Below are positions 1 to 9,029 of a stretch of DNA of 64,000 nt, piece after piece. This DNA is from JBDWFY01 sp965275915 (GTDB taxonomy: Bacteria; Pseudomonadota; Alphaproteobacteria; Rhizobiales; Stappiaceae), in assembly GCA_965275915.1 (NCBI GenBank), contig CBDHYI010000007.1, positions 1,116,001 through 1,180,000 on the forward strand. Reading direction: 5' to 3'. Position 1 is the first letter of the stretch. Each line of letters opens with the position of its first letter. The position numbers and the translations under genes are program-made. The notes beneath the pieces are model-generated. The model saw only the letters and a program-made list of their open reading frames with translations, did no database searches and was not told the origin of the DNA.

Positions 1-633
1 ACGACAACGGCCCTGCCGGACAAACTCGGCGCCTTTTTCCGGGCGGTCTGGTTGCTGCCGCGCATGTCTCCTTCCGTCGTCTATGCACTGCTCTGGATCT
101 GGGTGATCGACCCGACGGAGCGGGGGCTTCTCAATCAGATTCTTGTCAATCTGCTCGGCATGGAGCCGATCAACATGATCCTGAATCATCCCATGACGGT
201 CATCGTCATGGCGAACGGTTTCATCGGCGCCTCGATCGGCATGTTGATCCTGACCAGTGCCATCCGTTCAATCCCGCAGCATCTGTTTTTCGCGGCGCGC
301 GCGGACGGTGCCGGGCCGCTTGCCATCACCCGTCACATTGTCCTGCCTGCGCTCCGCTGGCCGCTCAGCTACATCACCGTTTTTCAGACTTTGGCTCTGC
401 TGGTCAGCTTTGAATACATCTTCCTGATCATGGGACCCGCCCGGTCCACCATGACCATGGCCATGCTTGCCTATACCAAGACGCTCGCGCCGCAGATCGG
501 CTCCGGGCAATATGCCTACGGTGCCGCGATCACGTTGATCCTGATCGTCATCGGTGTTTTTGCCGCGCTCATACTGTGGCGCCTGACCAACATGAAGGCC
601 CTGCTTGCCAAGCCGAAAATCGAGGTGCAGTGA
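1..633 (+). CDS. ABC transporter permease, MalF/UgpA-like (partial)
   Basis: The frame is open from the first base, so the 5' end lies outside the window; about 210 codons are visible. The protein is a hydrophobic inner-membrane permease of the binding-protein-dependent sugar type. The cytoplasmic EAA loop that docks the ATPase is recognisable as AARADGAGPL...HIVLPALRWP at about nt 295-365. The stop overlaps the start of the next permease (TGATG), as expected for a translationally coupled operon. Substrate cannot be read from the sequence; neighbouring phosphatase-like EEP genes suggest a phosphorylated or sugar/polyol substrate, which is inference. Confidence 0.88.
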   Translation, partial: TTTALPDKLGAFFRAVWLLPRMSPSVVYALLWIWVIDPTERGLLNQILVNLLGMEPINMILNHPMTVIVMANGFIGASIGMLILTSAIRSIPQHLFFAARADGAGPLAITRHIVLPALRWPLSYITVFQTLALLVSFEYIFLIMGPARSTMTMAMLAYTKTLAPQIGSGQYAYGAAITLILIVIGVFAALILWRLTNMKALLAKPKIEVQ

Positions 634-1691
634 TGGCCGGACCGAACGCGATCGATTGGGATGCTCTGGCGGCGCGGTCGCGCCGCGACCAGCGGCTTCG
701 CCTTACAATACTGATTATCTTTCTCACTCTCGTTTCGATCCCGATCATCCTGCCTTACTTCTGGGTCGTGGTGATCGCATTTTCAGCCCGGACGGGTGGC
801 GTTGAGTCAGCCGTTCTCTGGAAAGCCTGCGCCGTCCTGGTCCCGTGCGTTCTGCTGTACGCCCTCTTTCATACATTCATCGCCGATCTCAAAAAGCGGC
901 TGATGAGCGCCGGCATTCTTGGCGCGGTCGCTGTGATCGGTCTTTATGTCTGGATCGGAGACCGTCTTCATGTCGACAATTTCCGTTTTCTGGTCAATCC
1001 CAACCTGGTGGAGGAAATCCGCGGCGCGGCCACGGCAGGCGGTCAGTTTCCCTGGGTATGGGAAGCCTTCATAAATTCACTGCTTGTTGCAACATCATCC
1101 ACCATCATGAAACTCGTGGTGGCAACCCTGGCCGGATATTATCTGTCGCGGTTTGCTTTCCGGGGTCGTTCCGCATTTTTGCAGGGACTTCTCATCCTGG
1201 AAGTCTTTCATCCCTGGATGCTGACCATTCCGATCTTCCTTGTCATTTTCTGGGTCGGTCTTCTCAATACGCTGAGCGCGCCGATCCTGGTTCTGACGGT
1301 TATCGATCTGCCGTTTTACATCTTTATCATGAAGGGTTTTTTCGACGCCGTTCCCTGGGACATCGAAATGAGCGCAATGACCGACGGCGCCAGCAGGCGG
1401 CAGGCCTTCTGGCATGTTGTCCTGCCGCAGGTGCGCGTCGGGATTATCGCAATTTCGGTTCTCGGTTTCATCAAGGGATGGGAAGAATATGTGTTCGTCA
1501 CCGCACTCAGAACCGGCAATTCCTATTGGGTGATGTCGACCTATCTCTACTACGTCGCCGAAGATGTTATGGGCGTTGATTACGGCCTCGTGGCCGCTGT
1601 AAGCGTCTTTTACATGATGCCCAGTCTCATTCTCTATCTCTTCCTCCAGAAGTATCTCACGCAACTGACGCTTGGCGGAGTCAAAGGTTAG
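633..1691 (+). CDS. ABC transporter permease, MalG/UgpE-like, with extra membrane segments
   Basis: Second inner-membrane permease of the transporter, 352 aa. I chose the ATG at 633 because it overlaps the previous stop; a start further upstream would run into the preceding gene. The EAA loop is EMSAMTDGASRRQAFWHVVL followed by PQVRVG. Between the first membrane helix (about residues 24-45) and the usual permease core there is an inserted stretch of about 80 residues holding two further hydrophobic segments (about 55-72 and 87-105), which is longer than ordinary MalG-type permeases. It ends 3 bp before the ATPase gene. Confidence 0.88.
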   Translation: MAGPNAIDWDALAARSRRDQRLRLTILIIFLTLVSIPIILPYFWVVVIAFSARTGGVESAVLWKACAVLVPCVLLYALFHTFIADLKKRLMSAGILGAVAVIGLYVWIGDRLHVDNFRFLVNPNLVEEIRGAATAGGQFPWVWEAFINSLLVATSSTIMKLVVATLAGYYLSRFAFRGRSAFLQGLLILEVFHPWMLTIPIFLVIFWVGLLNTLSAPILVLTVIDLPFYIFIMKGFFDAVPWDIEMSAMTDGASRRQAFWHVVLPQVRVGIIAISVLGFIKGWEEYVFVTALRTGNSYWVMSTYLYYVAEDVMGVDYGLVAAVSVFYMMPSLILYLFLQKYLTQLTLGGVKG

Positions 1692-1694
1692 AAT

Positions 1695-2759
1695 ATGGCT
1701 CGTGTTGAACTGCAAAATGTCACGAAGGACTGGGGCACGGCCGTTGCCGTGGACAATATCGATCTTGCGCTTGAAGACGGTGAGTTCGTTGCCATTCTCG
1801 GCCCATCCGGCTGCGGCAAATCCACCACCCTTTTTATGCTTGCAGGCATTTATGCGCCCAGCAGCGGAACGATCCTGTTCGACGGCGCCAAAGTCAACGA
1901 TGTCGAAGCACGGGACCGCAATGTCGGCATTGTGTTTCAGTCCTATGCGCTTTACCCGAACATGACGGTTCTGCAGAATATTCTGTTTCCGCTCAGATTT
2001 AAGAAAGTCCCGAAGGCCGACGCCGAAAAGAGCGCGCGCGATATTGCCGAGCTTGTCCAGATCGGCGATCTCCTTCAACGCCGGCCGGGTCAGCTTTCCG
2101 GCGGACAGCAGCAGCGTGTCGCCCTGGCGCGAGCGCTGATAAAGAAACCGAACCTTCTTTTGCTTGACGAGCCGCTCTCCAACCTGGATGCCACGCTGCG
2201 CCTTTCCATGCGGACGGAAATCCGTCGCATCCAGAAGGAACTGGGCGTCACAACAATCCTTGTGACCCATGATCAGATCGAGGCTACCACGATGGCCGAC
2301 AGGATCATCTGCATGAATGCTGGAAAAATCGAACAGATCGGCACGCCGGACGCTCTTTACCGCACACCGGAAACCGCCTTCGTCGCCGGTTTCATCGGTT
2401 CACCGCCGATCAATCTTCTCGGCGGTCGCGTGGATGGCGCGCATTTATCTGTCAACGGTCACAGTTACGCCCTTTCCGGCGCTGTTGCGGAGGATCAGGT
2501 GCGGTTCGGCATTCGCCCTGAGCATATTGAGATTGCCGAACAGGGCCTGCCGGCCGTCATAACCGCCACCGAGCCGATGGGGCGGGAGACGCTTTACACC
2601 GCAGACGCGCCCGTCGGCCTGCTCCGTTTCCTGGAGGCGACATCCGCACCGCGTTTTTCAATCGGCGAGGAAATCCGCTTGAGTATGAAGCCGGATCACA
2701 CCCTGGTATTCTCAGGCCGCACCGGCCGGCGCCTGGAAAGCGTTCACCTCAATGTCTGA
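1695..2759 (+). CDS. ABC transporter ATP-binding protein, MalK/UgpC-like
   Basis: Cytoplasmic ATPase that energises the two permeases upstream, 354 aa. Walker A GPSGCGKST is at residues 36-44, the Q-loop in FQSYALYP at 81-88, the ABC signature LSGGQQQ at 134-140, Walker B LLLLDE at 154-159 and the H-loop His at 192. The C-terminal ~110 residues form the TOBE/MOP-type regulatory extension of the carbohydrate importer subfamily (FGIRPEHI motif). No substrate-binding protein is in view; it probably lies upstream of the window. Confidence 0.93.
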   Translation: MARVELQNVTKDWGTAVAVDNIDLALEDGEFVAILGPSGCGKSTTLFMLAGIYAPSSGTILFDGAKVNDVEARDRNVGIVFQSYALYPNMTVLQNILFPLRFKKVPKADAEKSARDIAELVQIGDLLQRRPGQLSGGQQQRVALARALIKKPNLLLLDEPLSNLDATLRLSMRTEIRRIQKELGVTTILVTHDQIEATTMADRIICMNAGKIEQIGTPDALYRTPETAFVAGFIGSPPINLLGGRVDGAHLSVNGHSYALSGAVAEDQVRFGIRPEHIEIAEQGLPAVITATEPMGRETLYTADAPVGLLRFLEATSAPRFSIGEEIRLSMKPDHTLVFSGRTGRRLESVHLNV

Positions 2760-2892
2760 CCGGAGACAAAGAGCACGCATCGAGCGGACCGGAACCAAAA
2801 TGCCGGAGCCGTCCCTTGACTGGAGAAATGACGCAAAATCAGGCCCTGCAACGAAGGAACGTCACACCGCCCTGATGGCGGAGGCACCCTGT

Positions 2893-3055
2893 ATGAATCG
2901 CGTCCGGCTTGTTCAAACCTCCCCCTCCGCAACGCCTTCGAACAGAATCAGGGTTGTTGCTTGGAACCTGGAACAATGCAGACATGTGGAGGCCAGCGCC
3001 GACAGGCTTCAGGCAGCGGGCGCCGACATCTGTCTCCTTTCGGAGATGGACCTCG
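2893..3055 (+). pseudogene. EEP-family phosphatase/nuclease, 5' fragment cut by IS6 element
   Basis: The first 54 codons of an endonuclease/exonuclease/phosphatase protein. The segment IRVVAWNLEQ...ADICLLSEMDLG is the typical first strand and metal-binding Asn/Glu region of the fold. The start at 2893 is preceded by GGAGG with 8-nt spacing. Reading stops being EEP-like exactly where the IS6 inverted repeat begins at 3056. The matching C-terminal part appears after the other IS6 copy at 28029. The piece follows the ABC ATPase gene by 133 bp and was probably the next gene of that operon. Confidence 0.8.
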
Positions 3056-3869
3056 GGCATTGCCAACTTACTTTGATCAGATTGCAGGGCGCTCGATTTG
3101 ACAGAACTCAGGCATTCATTTGTGCAGTGTAATCAGCCCACAGGCTGAATGCGTCTGCTCTTGCATGCCGGTATGAGAGAGCCGAAAGCTTATATCGGCA
3201 CGGCCGGAATATGGTATTGATCTGATCGTGAGCGGATAGGAAGCGTTGCGCCTGGCCAGGCGACTTGAATTTGCCCATGATCTTTTCCCGTTTCCTGGTC
3301 GGACGGTGAGAATTTTCAATCCTGTTGTTCAAGCCTTTATGAGCCCGATGATCCGCGTCGGGTGCAAGGGTTTGAACCGGCTTGGTGTAGCTGCGCAGTT
3401 TGTCCGTTACCACGACACGGGGCGCGCCGAATTGTGTGACCAGTTTGCCGAAGAAACGCCTCGCTGCCTTGGCGTTGCGACGCGGTTGAACAAGAATGTC
3501 GAGCACATCACCGTCTGCATCAATCGCCCTCCAGAGCCAGTGTTTCGTCCCAGCAATGATGATCACCGTTTCGTCGAGGTGCCATTTGTTGTTTGGCTTC
3601 GGTCTGTCCCGGCGGATGCAGTGCACGAAATGCCGATCGAACCGGTTCACCCATTTGCGGACCGTCTCCCGGCTGACACTGATGCCCCGCTCTGCCAGCA
3701 GATCTTCAACGTCTGCCGTACTCAGCGCGAAGCGATGATAAGCCCAGACTGCATAGGCGAAGATTGATCGTAGAAAGCGAAAGCCTTTCAGGCGGGGAAA
3801 ATCGAAAGCGTGTATCATAGCCATGCGCTACAACTTCCACCCCAAACAACAAGTTAAGTTGGCAATGCC
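3056..3869 (-). mobile_element. IS6-family insertion sequence, copy 1
   Basis: Length 814 bp. The terminal inverted repeat GGCATTGCCAACTTA is perfect over 15 bp at both ends. It carries one transposase gene on the minus strand. Flanking octamers GGACCTCG and AAAAAGTT differ, so there is no target duplication. By eye it is identical to the copy at 27215-28028. Confidence 0.92.
3108..3824 (-). CDS. IS6-family transposase (copy 1)
   Basis: DDE transposase of 238 aa, the usual length for IS6/IS26-type enzymes. An N-terminal helix-turn-helix region (about residues 35-62, STADVEDLLAERGISVSRET) precedes the catalytic core. Candidate catalytic residues are Asp84 in HLDETVI, Asp141 in VVTDKLRSY and Glu170 in NNRIENSH. 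The protein is identical to that at 27267-27983, so the duplication is recent or the copies are kept alike by recombination. It looks intact. Confidence 0.95.
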   Translation of the reverse strand: MAMIHAFDFPRLKGFRFLRSIFAYAVWAYHRFALSTADVEDLLAERGISVSRETVRKWVNRFDRHFVHCIRRDRPKPNNKWHLDETVIIIAGTKHWLWRAIDADGDVLDILVQPRRNAKAARRFFGKLVTQFGAPRVVVTDKLRSYTKPVQTLAPDADHRAHKGLNNRIENSHRPTRKREKIMGKFKSPGQAQRFLSAHDQINTIFRPCRYKLSALSYRHARADAFSLWADYTAQMNA

Positions 3870-5221
3870 AAAAAGTTACCCTGCCCATCTTGACGTCGCC
3901 AATAACCACTTTTCAATCTTCCCCATACATGGAGGCCTCTTTTCTTAGCAGGCCTCATGAACCTAATTCGTTCTACACCATTTTTATCAACCAATTTCCA
4001 TCCATTTCCTCTGGTCGCTTTTAACTTTTTCCAGCCTTTTGGAATATTTTTGAGAACAAACTTAGTGGACATTCCCAAAAAACTTCCAGTCAAACGCCCA
4101 TTTATGTCGGACTGTGCTTTCTTGGGCGGTGTTTTGACGTCTTTTTTCCACGGTTTTGGTTTATTCTTATATCCAAATTTACCAAGCCCTCCTCCATACA
4201 GGCTTGGCAAATCCCCATTGAGGTCGAGGCCGCAAACGCAGTCCAACGGTCTACCGTATATCGCTTTTGCATACCGTTCGTCCTCTTCGTCCCAGAAGCG
4301 GTCTTCTCCACCGGCACCTGATACGTCCCGTTCAATATCATCTCCAGGGACAATGGAGATGTTTGATTGGAGGCTTGCATAGGCCGTGTTTGCTTCATCG
4401 CCGCCGAGGCGTCCCAGCGGACCGACATCGCTGACCCTGTTCCCTGATGGGTCCTTGAGCATGATCGGGTTGTTCATGCCATAGGCATAGCGGTTGGTGC
4501 CCACGCCCCGGTCGGTGGGGTCGAACCAGTCAGGGGTGATGAAGCGGCCAAGGGCGGGGTCGTAGTAGCGGGTGTTCAGGTACGTCAGGCCCGTCTCCGG
4601 ATCGTCCCGCTCCCCGATCCAGCCCCTGCTTTCCCGGGGTGTGTTCACAGCAAGCTGCACATCGGTGCGCTCGCCGTAAGGACGGTAGCGGTTCTCCGCA
4701 ATCTGCGTGCCGGTGGTGTCCGTCATCAACCTTATGGAAGACAGGTGATCCCGCTGTATCCAGTTGGAGACAGAGCCGACCCGCCGCACCGTGCCGTCAA
4801 TATGCTTGATCACCGTCCCATCCGACAGATGCTCCTCATCATTGCCAAGATAAAGTGTGGTCACCCCGCCGGTGATTTTCTTCAGACGCTTGTCGTCCGG
4901 ACCATAGACATAGGTCGTCGTCCGGCCCATGCCGCTCAGCATGTTGCCGTTGTTATCGTATGTCAGAGCCTGGCCCGCCACATCGGTCGGGGCATGCGGT
5001 CTTGGGGCGGTGGCAGCGGGATAGCTATAGCTGCCCAGCGCCGAGTTATAGGTCATGTTGCCCGCTTCATCGTAGGTGAAGCTCTGGGTCAGGGTCGCAT
5101 CATCAAGGTTGGTGGCGCTCAGGAGCTGGTCGAGCTCATCATAAGCATAGTCCCAGTTGCCCTTTGGCCGGTTCGTGAAGTGGTCCCGGAAATCCGGACA
5201 GGTTGCTAAGGTGTATTCCAT
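3854..5221 (-). pseudogene. RHS-repeat protein C-terminal fragment with toxin tip, truncated at both ends
   Basis: The fragment contains YD/RHS repeats (YDEAGNMTYN, YDNNGNMLSG) and the RHS-associated core (TRYYDPALGRFITPDW, NRYAYGMNNP, DPSGN). After the core comes a variable, Lys/Arg/Trp-rich C-terminus of about 185 residues, laid out like a polymorphic toxin domain. The apparent start and first ~5 codons come from the end of an IS3 element at 5207, and the last ~5 codons come from the IS6 end at 3869, so neither end is native. No immunity gene is seen beyond the toxin tip, where the IS6 copy now lies. I do not recognise the toxin family. Confidence 0.85.
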
Positions 5222-5241
5222 TGATTTGAAGGGATACGAGA

Positions 5242-5520
5242 ATGGCGAAACGCCGGAATTTTTCGGACTGGTTTAAAGCGAAGATCGCGCTTGAGGCTTT
5301 GCGCGGTGACAATACGATCCAGGAGATCGCAGCGAAGTATCATGTCCACCCGAACCAGGTGAGCACATGGAAACGTCAGGCTGTCGAAGGCATGGCGGGT
5401 GTGTTCACCCGTGGAGGCAAATCAAAGGGGCCTACGGAAGCGGAGGTCAAGGAATTGCACGCCAAGATCGGGAGGCTGACCGTCGAGAATGATTTTTTAG
5501 CGCAAGGGCTCAAGAAGTGA
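5242..5520 (+). CDS. IS3-family transposase OrfA
   Basis: Protein of 92 aa with the N-terminal helix-turn-helix of IS3 OrfA (FSDWFKAKIALEAL...IQEIAAKYHVHPNQVSTWK) and a C-terminal leucine-zipper-like helix (KIGRLTVENDFLAQGLKK). Normally it is joined to OrfB by a -1 frameshift near its end; here orfB is interrupted about 20 bp after the orfA stop by an IS256-like end, so no active transposase can be made from this copy. Confidence 0.9.
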   Translation: MAKRRNFSDWFKAKIALEALRGDNTIQEIAAKYHVHPNQVSTWKRQAVEGMAGVFTRGGKSKGPTEAEVKELHAKIGRLTVENDFLAQGLKK

Positions 5521-5540
5521 GCCCGGCCAAGAAGAAGAGG

Positions 5541-6565
5541 TAGTGTCAAAGATTTTTCGCACTTTGGTTTTCAGGCGACGGCTCCGTGTGTTTGGTTCTG
5601 CTCTTGGTAGAGCGGTGTCATGTTCATGTATTTTCGGGTGGACCATTTGCCGGCTGCGATATGCCTAAGCCTTGCCGCAGCCAGGTTGAGGCATGACTGA
5701 CCGTCTGGAAACGCCTCGACAACCCGTGTTTGCCGACGGATCTCCTTCATGATCCGCTCCAGCGGATTGTTGGTTCTGATCTTGCGCCAATGGCTGTCCG
5801 GAAAGCCATAGTAGGTCAGCGTTTCTCCAATGCTCTCCTGGATGAGTTCGGCAGCCCGTGTTAAACGCTGCGCCTGCAGGTCTGCGATGACAGCATCAGC
5901 TTTTTCCTGTGCCGCCTTGCGGTTTTCCTGAGCATGAATGGCCTTCAGCATGTGCGTGACTTCGCGAACCTTCGCAGACGGCACGTGGCTGAAAACATTT
6001 CTGTAGAAGTGCACCATGCAACGCTGCCACTGGGCGTCCGGCAGATAGTGGGCAATACTCTCCACAAGGCCCCGGCAGGCATCGGAGATGATCAGCTTCA
6101 CACCGGTCAATCCCCGGTCCATAAGGTGCCGGAGAAAGTTGGACCAACCGGACTTGTCTTCCTTGGCGCCTTCGCAGATTCCCAGGATCTCACGGTAGCC
6201 CTCGGAATTGACAGCACTGGCAACAAGCAGCGAAACATTCCTGACTTCTCCCGCCCAAGTCCGCTTCATCACAATCCCGTCCAGATAAAGATACGGATGC
6301 TCACCCTCGATCGGCTGGTACCGCCACTCCTCGATCTTCGCGTAGATCTTCTTGTTCAGATTGGAAACGGTGCCCGCTGACACCCTCGTCCCCCACAGAG
6401 CTTCGGTGATATCCTCAACACGCCGAACCGAAACACCGGCCAGATACATCTCCATCAGAGCTTCTTCGACACTGCTTTCCCGCCGCTGGTATCGCTCGAT
6501 AATCGCCGTCTCGAAGGTCTGACGCCGAAGCGTCGGCATCTTCAGCTTCACTTCGCCGGCCTTGG
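5541..6565 (-). mobile_element. IS256-family element, right part only
   Basis: The end TAGTGTCAAAGATTTTTCGC at 5541 is shared with a second remnant at 23270 and 24613. The other end is missing because the IS66 element starts at 6566. Size about 1.0 kb of a usual ~1.3 kb. Confidence 0.75.
5571..6565 (-). pseudogene. IS256-family transposase, N-terminally truncated
   Basis: A mutator-type transposase fragment. The frame is open from the IS66 junction at 6565 (AGEVKLKMPTLRRQ) to a natural C-terminus (QNQTHGAVA). Family blocks are clear: YLYLDGIVMKRTW with the first catalytic Asp, LIISDACRGLVES with the second, and the C(2)H region WQRCMVHFYRNVF. About 330 residues remain of the ~400 expected; the N-terminal DNA-binding part has been removed by the IS66 insertion. 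Confidence 0.88.
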
Positions 6566-6658
6566 GTAAGCGTCCGGTGAGGCTTCCTTTTCGATTTTGG
6601 GTCTTCGGTTGAAGTTACGTAATTGGATACGTCATTAATTCCGTAACGAAGGTGATCG

Positions 6659-7069
6659 ATGGGTCGGGTTGAGATTTTGACGGGCCGGGAACGGCGCCGT
6701 ATTTGGTCGGATGATCAGAAGCTTGCTATTCTTGAAGAAGTCGCGACCAGCGGGCTGACGGTTGCGGACGTGGCTCGGCGGCATGATGTTGTGCCGCAGC
6801 AGATTTACGCGTGGCGCCGCAAGTTTGCTGAAGACCGAGGGAAGCTTTTGCAGGAGCCGTGTTTTCTGCCTGTGACGCTGGTGGAAAGTGCAGCGGAGAC
6901 ATCTGGTGAGGCCCCGGAAGAAGAAGCCGCCCGGAAACCGGCTTCGAAGAAGGCTGCGCGGATCGGGCGGATCGAGATCCGTTGCAAGGGCGGACGGGTG
7001 CTGAAGGTGGCGGCTGATCTGGAACCCGCGCTGCTGCAAGAACTGATCCGCTCGGTGGAAGAGGCATGA
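6659..7069 (+). CDS. tnpA: IS66-family accessory protein TnpA
   Basis: Protein of 136 aa. A helix-turn-helix resembling IS3 OrfA lies at about residues 18-55 (WSDDQKLAILEEV...VADVARRHDVVPQQIYAWRR). The C-terminal half is Ala/Glu/Lys-rich and ends in a short conserved block. The stop overlaps tnpB (GCATGA). In this family TnpA and TnpB are needed with TnpC for transposition. Confidence 0.9.
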   Translation: MGRVEILTGRERRRIWSDDQKLAILEEVATSGLTVADVARRHDVVPQQIYAWRRKFAEDRGKLLQEPCFLPVTLVESAAETSGEAPEEEAARKPASKKAARIGRIEIRCKGGRVLKVAADLEPALLQELIRSVEEA

Positions 7070-7413
7070 TCGCTCCGGGGTCGAATGTGCGGGTTTACCT
7101 TGCCTGCGGGGCGACGGATATGCGCAAGGGGATATCCGGACTGTCGGCCTTGGTGCAGGAGGTTCTGCGTCACAAGCCAGCGTCGGGCGCGGTATTCTCC
7201 TTCCGGGGGCGGCGCGGCGACCGGGTCAAACTGCTTTATTGGGACGGCCAAGGCTTTTGTCTTTATTACAAGGTTCTGGAGCGTAGCCGTTTTCCCTGGC
7301 CGTCGGTTGCTGATGGCACGGCGCGGCTGACGGCGGCGCAACTGGCAATGTTATGGGAAGGCATTGACTGGCGGCGCCCGACCTGGACAGCGCCGCCTGC
7401 GAGAGCCGGATAA
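7066..7413 (+). CDS. tnpB: IS66-family protein TnpB (Orf2)
   Basis: Protein of 115 aa matching the TnpB/Orf2 family of IS66: YLACGATDMRKGISGLSALV near the N-terminus, followed by FRGRRGDRVKLLYWDGQGFC and YKVLERSRFPWP. The ATG overlaps the tnpA stop by 4 nt. Full length for the family. Confidence 0.93.
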   Translation: MIAPGSNVRVYLACGATDMRKGISGLSALVQEVLRHKPASGAVFSFRGRRGDRVKLLYWDGQGFCLYYKVLERSRFPWPSVADGTARLTAAQLAMLWEGIDWRRPTWTAPPARAG

Positions 7414-7475
7414 TGCTGGCTTTTCCATGAGGATAAGGTTGGCCGGTCATGGGCAAATCAGCTAAGGATTTGGCC

Positions 7476-9029
7476 ATGAGTTCCGCTGTTTCCAGTCTTC
7501 CCGACGACATTGATGCCTTGCGTGCGCTGTGTGCCCGGCAGGCGGAGGAATTGGCCAGGCAGAGCGGGCAACTTCAGGTGCGTGACAGCCTGATCGACAA
7601 GCTGAAAGAGCAGTTGGCAGTTTTGCGCCGGGCGCGCTTCGGAAAGTCATCTGAAAGAATTGAACGCAGCATCGAGCAGCTGGAGCTGGCGCTGGAGGAG
7701 ATCGAGGCGGTGGAGGCTGAAACGGCTCCCGCGTCTTCGGCCAGTCGCAGCGAACCGCCGAAAGCCAAGCCGGTGCGTCAACCGCTACCGAACCATCTGC
7801 CGCGTCACGAGATCGTCCACGATCTGGGTGAACGTTCCTGTCCATGCTGTGGCGGCCGTGACTTCCTCAAAAGCGGAACGGGTGTCACCGAGGTTCTGGA
7901 TTACGTGCCCGCATCCTTCCGGGTTGTGCGTCATGTCCAGCCGCGCTTTGTGTGCAAGGGTTGCGACAAGGAGATCACCGCAGCAATGCCGTCGCTGCCG
8001 GTCGAGCGCGGCAAGCCCGGTCCGGGCCTGGTCGCGCATGTGCTGACGGCCAAATATTGTGATCACCTGCCGCTCTACCGGCAGTCGGAGATTTACGCGC
8101 GAGAAGGTGTTGAGCTTGCCCGCTCGACCATGGCCGATTGGGTCGGAAAGGCGAGCGCGTTGATGGCGCCGTTGATCGAGGCACTGCGAGATTATGTCCT
8201 TGCTGGTGATCGTTTGCATGGAGACGATACGCCGGTTCCGGTGCTTCACCCGGGCAAGGGCAAGACGAAGACCGGCAGGTTGTGGACTTATGTCCGCGAT
8301 GGACGGCCCTATGGTTCCAATACGCCGCCGGCGGTCTGCTACTTCTACAGTCCGGATCGGAAAGGCGACCATCCGCGCGACCATCTGAAGGCCTTCCAGG
8401 GCGTTCTCCATGCCGACGGCTATGCCGGATTCAGGGAACTCTACGGGGAGAAGCAGCTACAAGAAACGCCAAGGGTTCTGGAAGCGGCCTGCATGGCTCA
8501 TGTGCGACGCAAGTTCTTCGATCTGACGGGGAACGGTCCGGCGCCGATTGCCAAGGAAGCTTTGCAACGGATCGGGGCGCTGTACGATATCGAAAAGGCC
8601 ATCCGGGGATCACCGCCTGAGGAGCGTCTGAAACTCCGTCAGTCCGAGAGCAAACCGATGCTTGAGGCATTGCACCATTGGCTGAAGGCCCGTCAGAGCG
8701 AAGTGTCCGGAAAATCTGGCACGGCGGTGGCGATCCGCTATGCCCTGAACCGCTGGCAAGCCCTTGGGTGCTTTATCGAGGACGGTACCGTAGAGATCGA
8801 CAACAACGCGGCGGAGCGCTCCATCCGTCCGATCGCCCTTGGACGCAAAAACTGGCTGTTTGCCGGATCGGACAAGGGCGGGGAACGGGCCGCCGGCATC
8901 CTGTCGCTGATCGAGACCGCCAAACTCAATGACCTCGATCCGGAAACCTATTTGCGCGATGTGCTGACCCGCATCGCTGACCATCCGATCAGCCGGATCG
9001 ACGAACTCCTGCCGTGGTGCTGCAAATGA
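7476..9029 (+). CDS. tnpC: IS66-family transposase TnpC
   Basis: Large DDE transposase, about 517 aa. The order is an N-terminal coiled coil (LARQSGQLQVRDSLIDKLKE), an IS66 zinc-finger with CPCCGG and CKGC pairs, the catalytic core with Asp residues in LHGDDTPVPV and HADGYAGF, and Glu in IDNNAAERSIRPI, then the short C-terminal IS66 domain. I prefer the start at 7476 because AAGGA lies 7 nt upstream; an ATG at 7449 is in the same frame. The gene appears intact. Confidence 0.92.
   Translation: MSSAVSSLPDDIDALRALCARQAEELARQSGQLQVRDSLIDKLKEQLAVLRRARFGKSSERIERSIEQLELALEEIEAVEAETAPASSASRSEPPKAKPVRQPLPNHLPRHEIVHDLGERSCPCCGGRDFLKSGTGVTEVLDYVPASFRVVRHVQPRFVCKGCDKEITAAMPSLPVERGKPGPGLVAHVLTAKYCDHLPLYRQSEIYAREGVELARSTMADWVGKASALMAPLIEALRDYVLAGDRLHGDDTPVPVLHPGKGKTKTGRLWTYVRDGRPYGSNTPPAVCYFYSPDRKGDHPRDHLKAFQGVLHADGYAGFRELYGEKQLQETPRVLEAACMAHVRRKFFDLTGNGPAPIAKEALQRIGALYDIEKAIRGSPPEERLKLRQSESKPMLEALHHWLKARQSEVSGKSGTAVAIRYALNRWQALGCFIEDGTVEIDNNAAERSIRPIALGRKNWLFAGSDKGGERAAGILSLIETAKLNDLDPETYLRDVLTRIADHPISRIDELLPWCCK

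Noticed and set aside
1095..2270. Long minus-strand open frame of 391 codons
   Set aside because: It is antisense to the second permease and the ABC ATPase, both with clear family motifs; the minus-strand product has none.
3246..3767. Plus-strand open frame inside the IS6 element (repeated at 27405-27926)
   Set aside because: It is antisense to the IS6 transposase in both copies and has no independent features.
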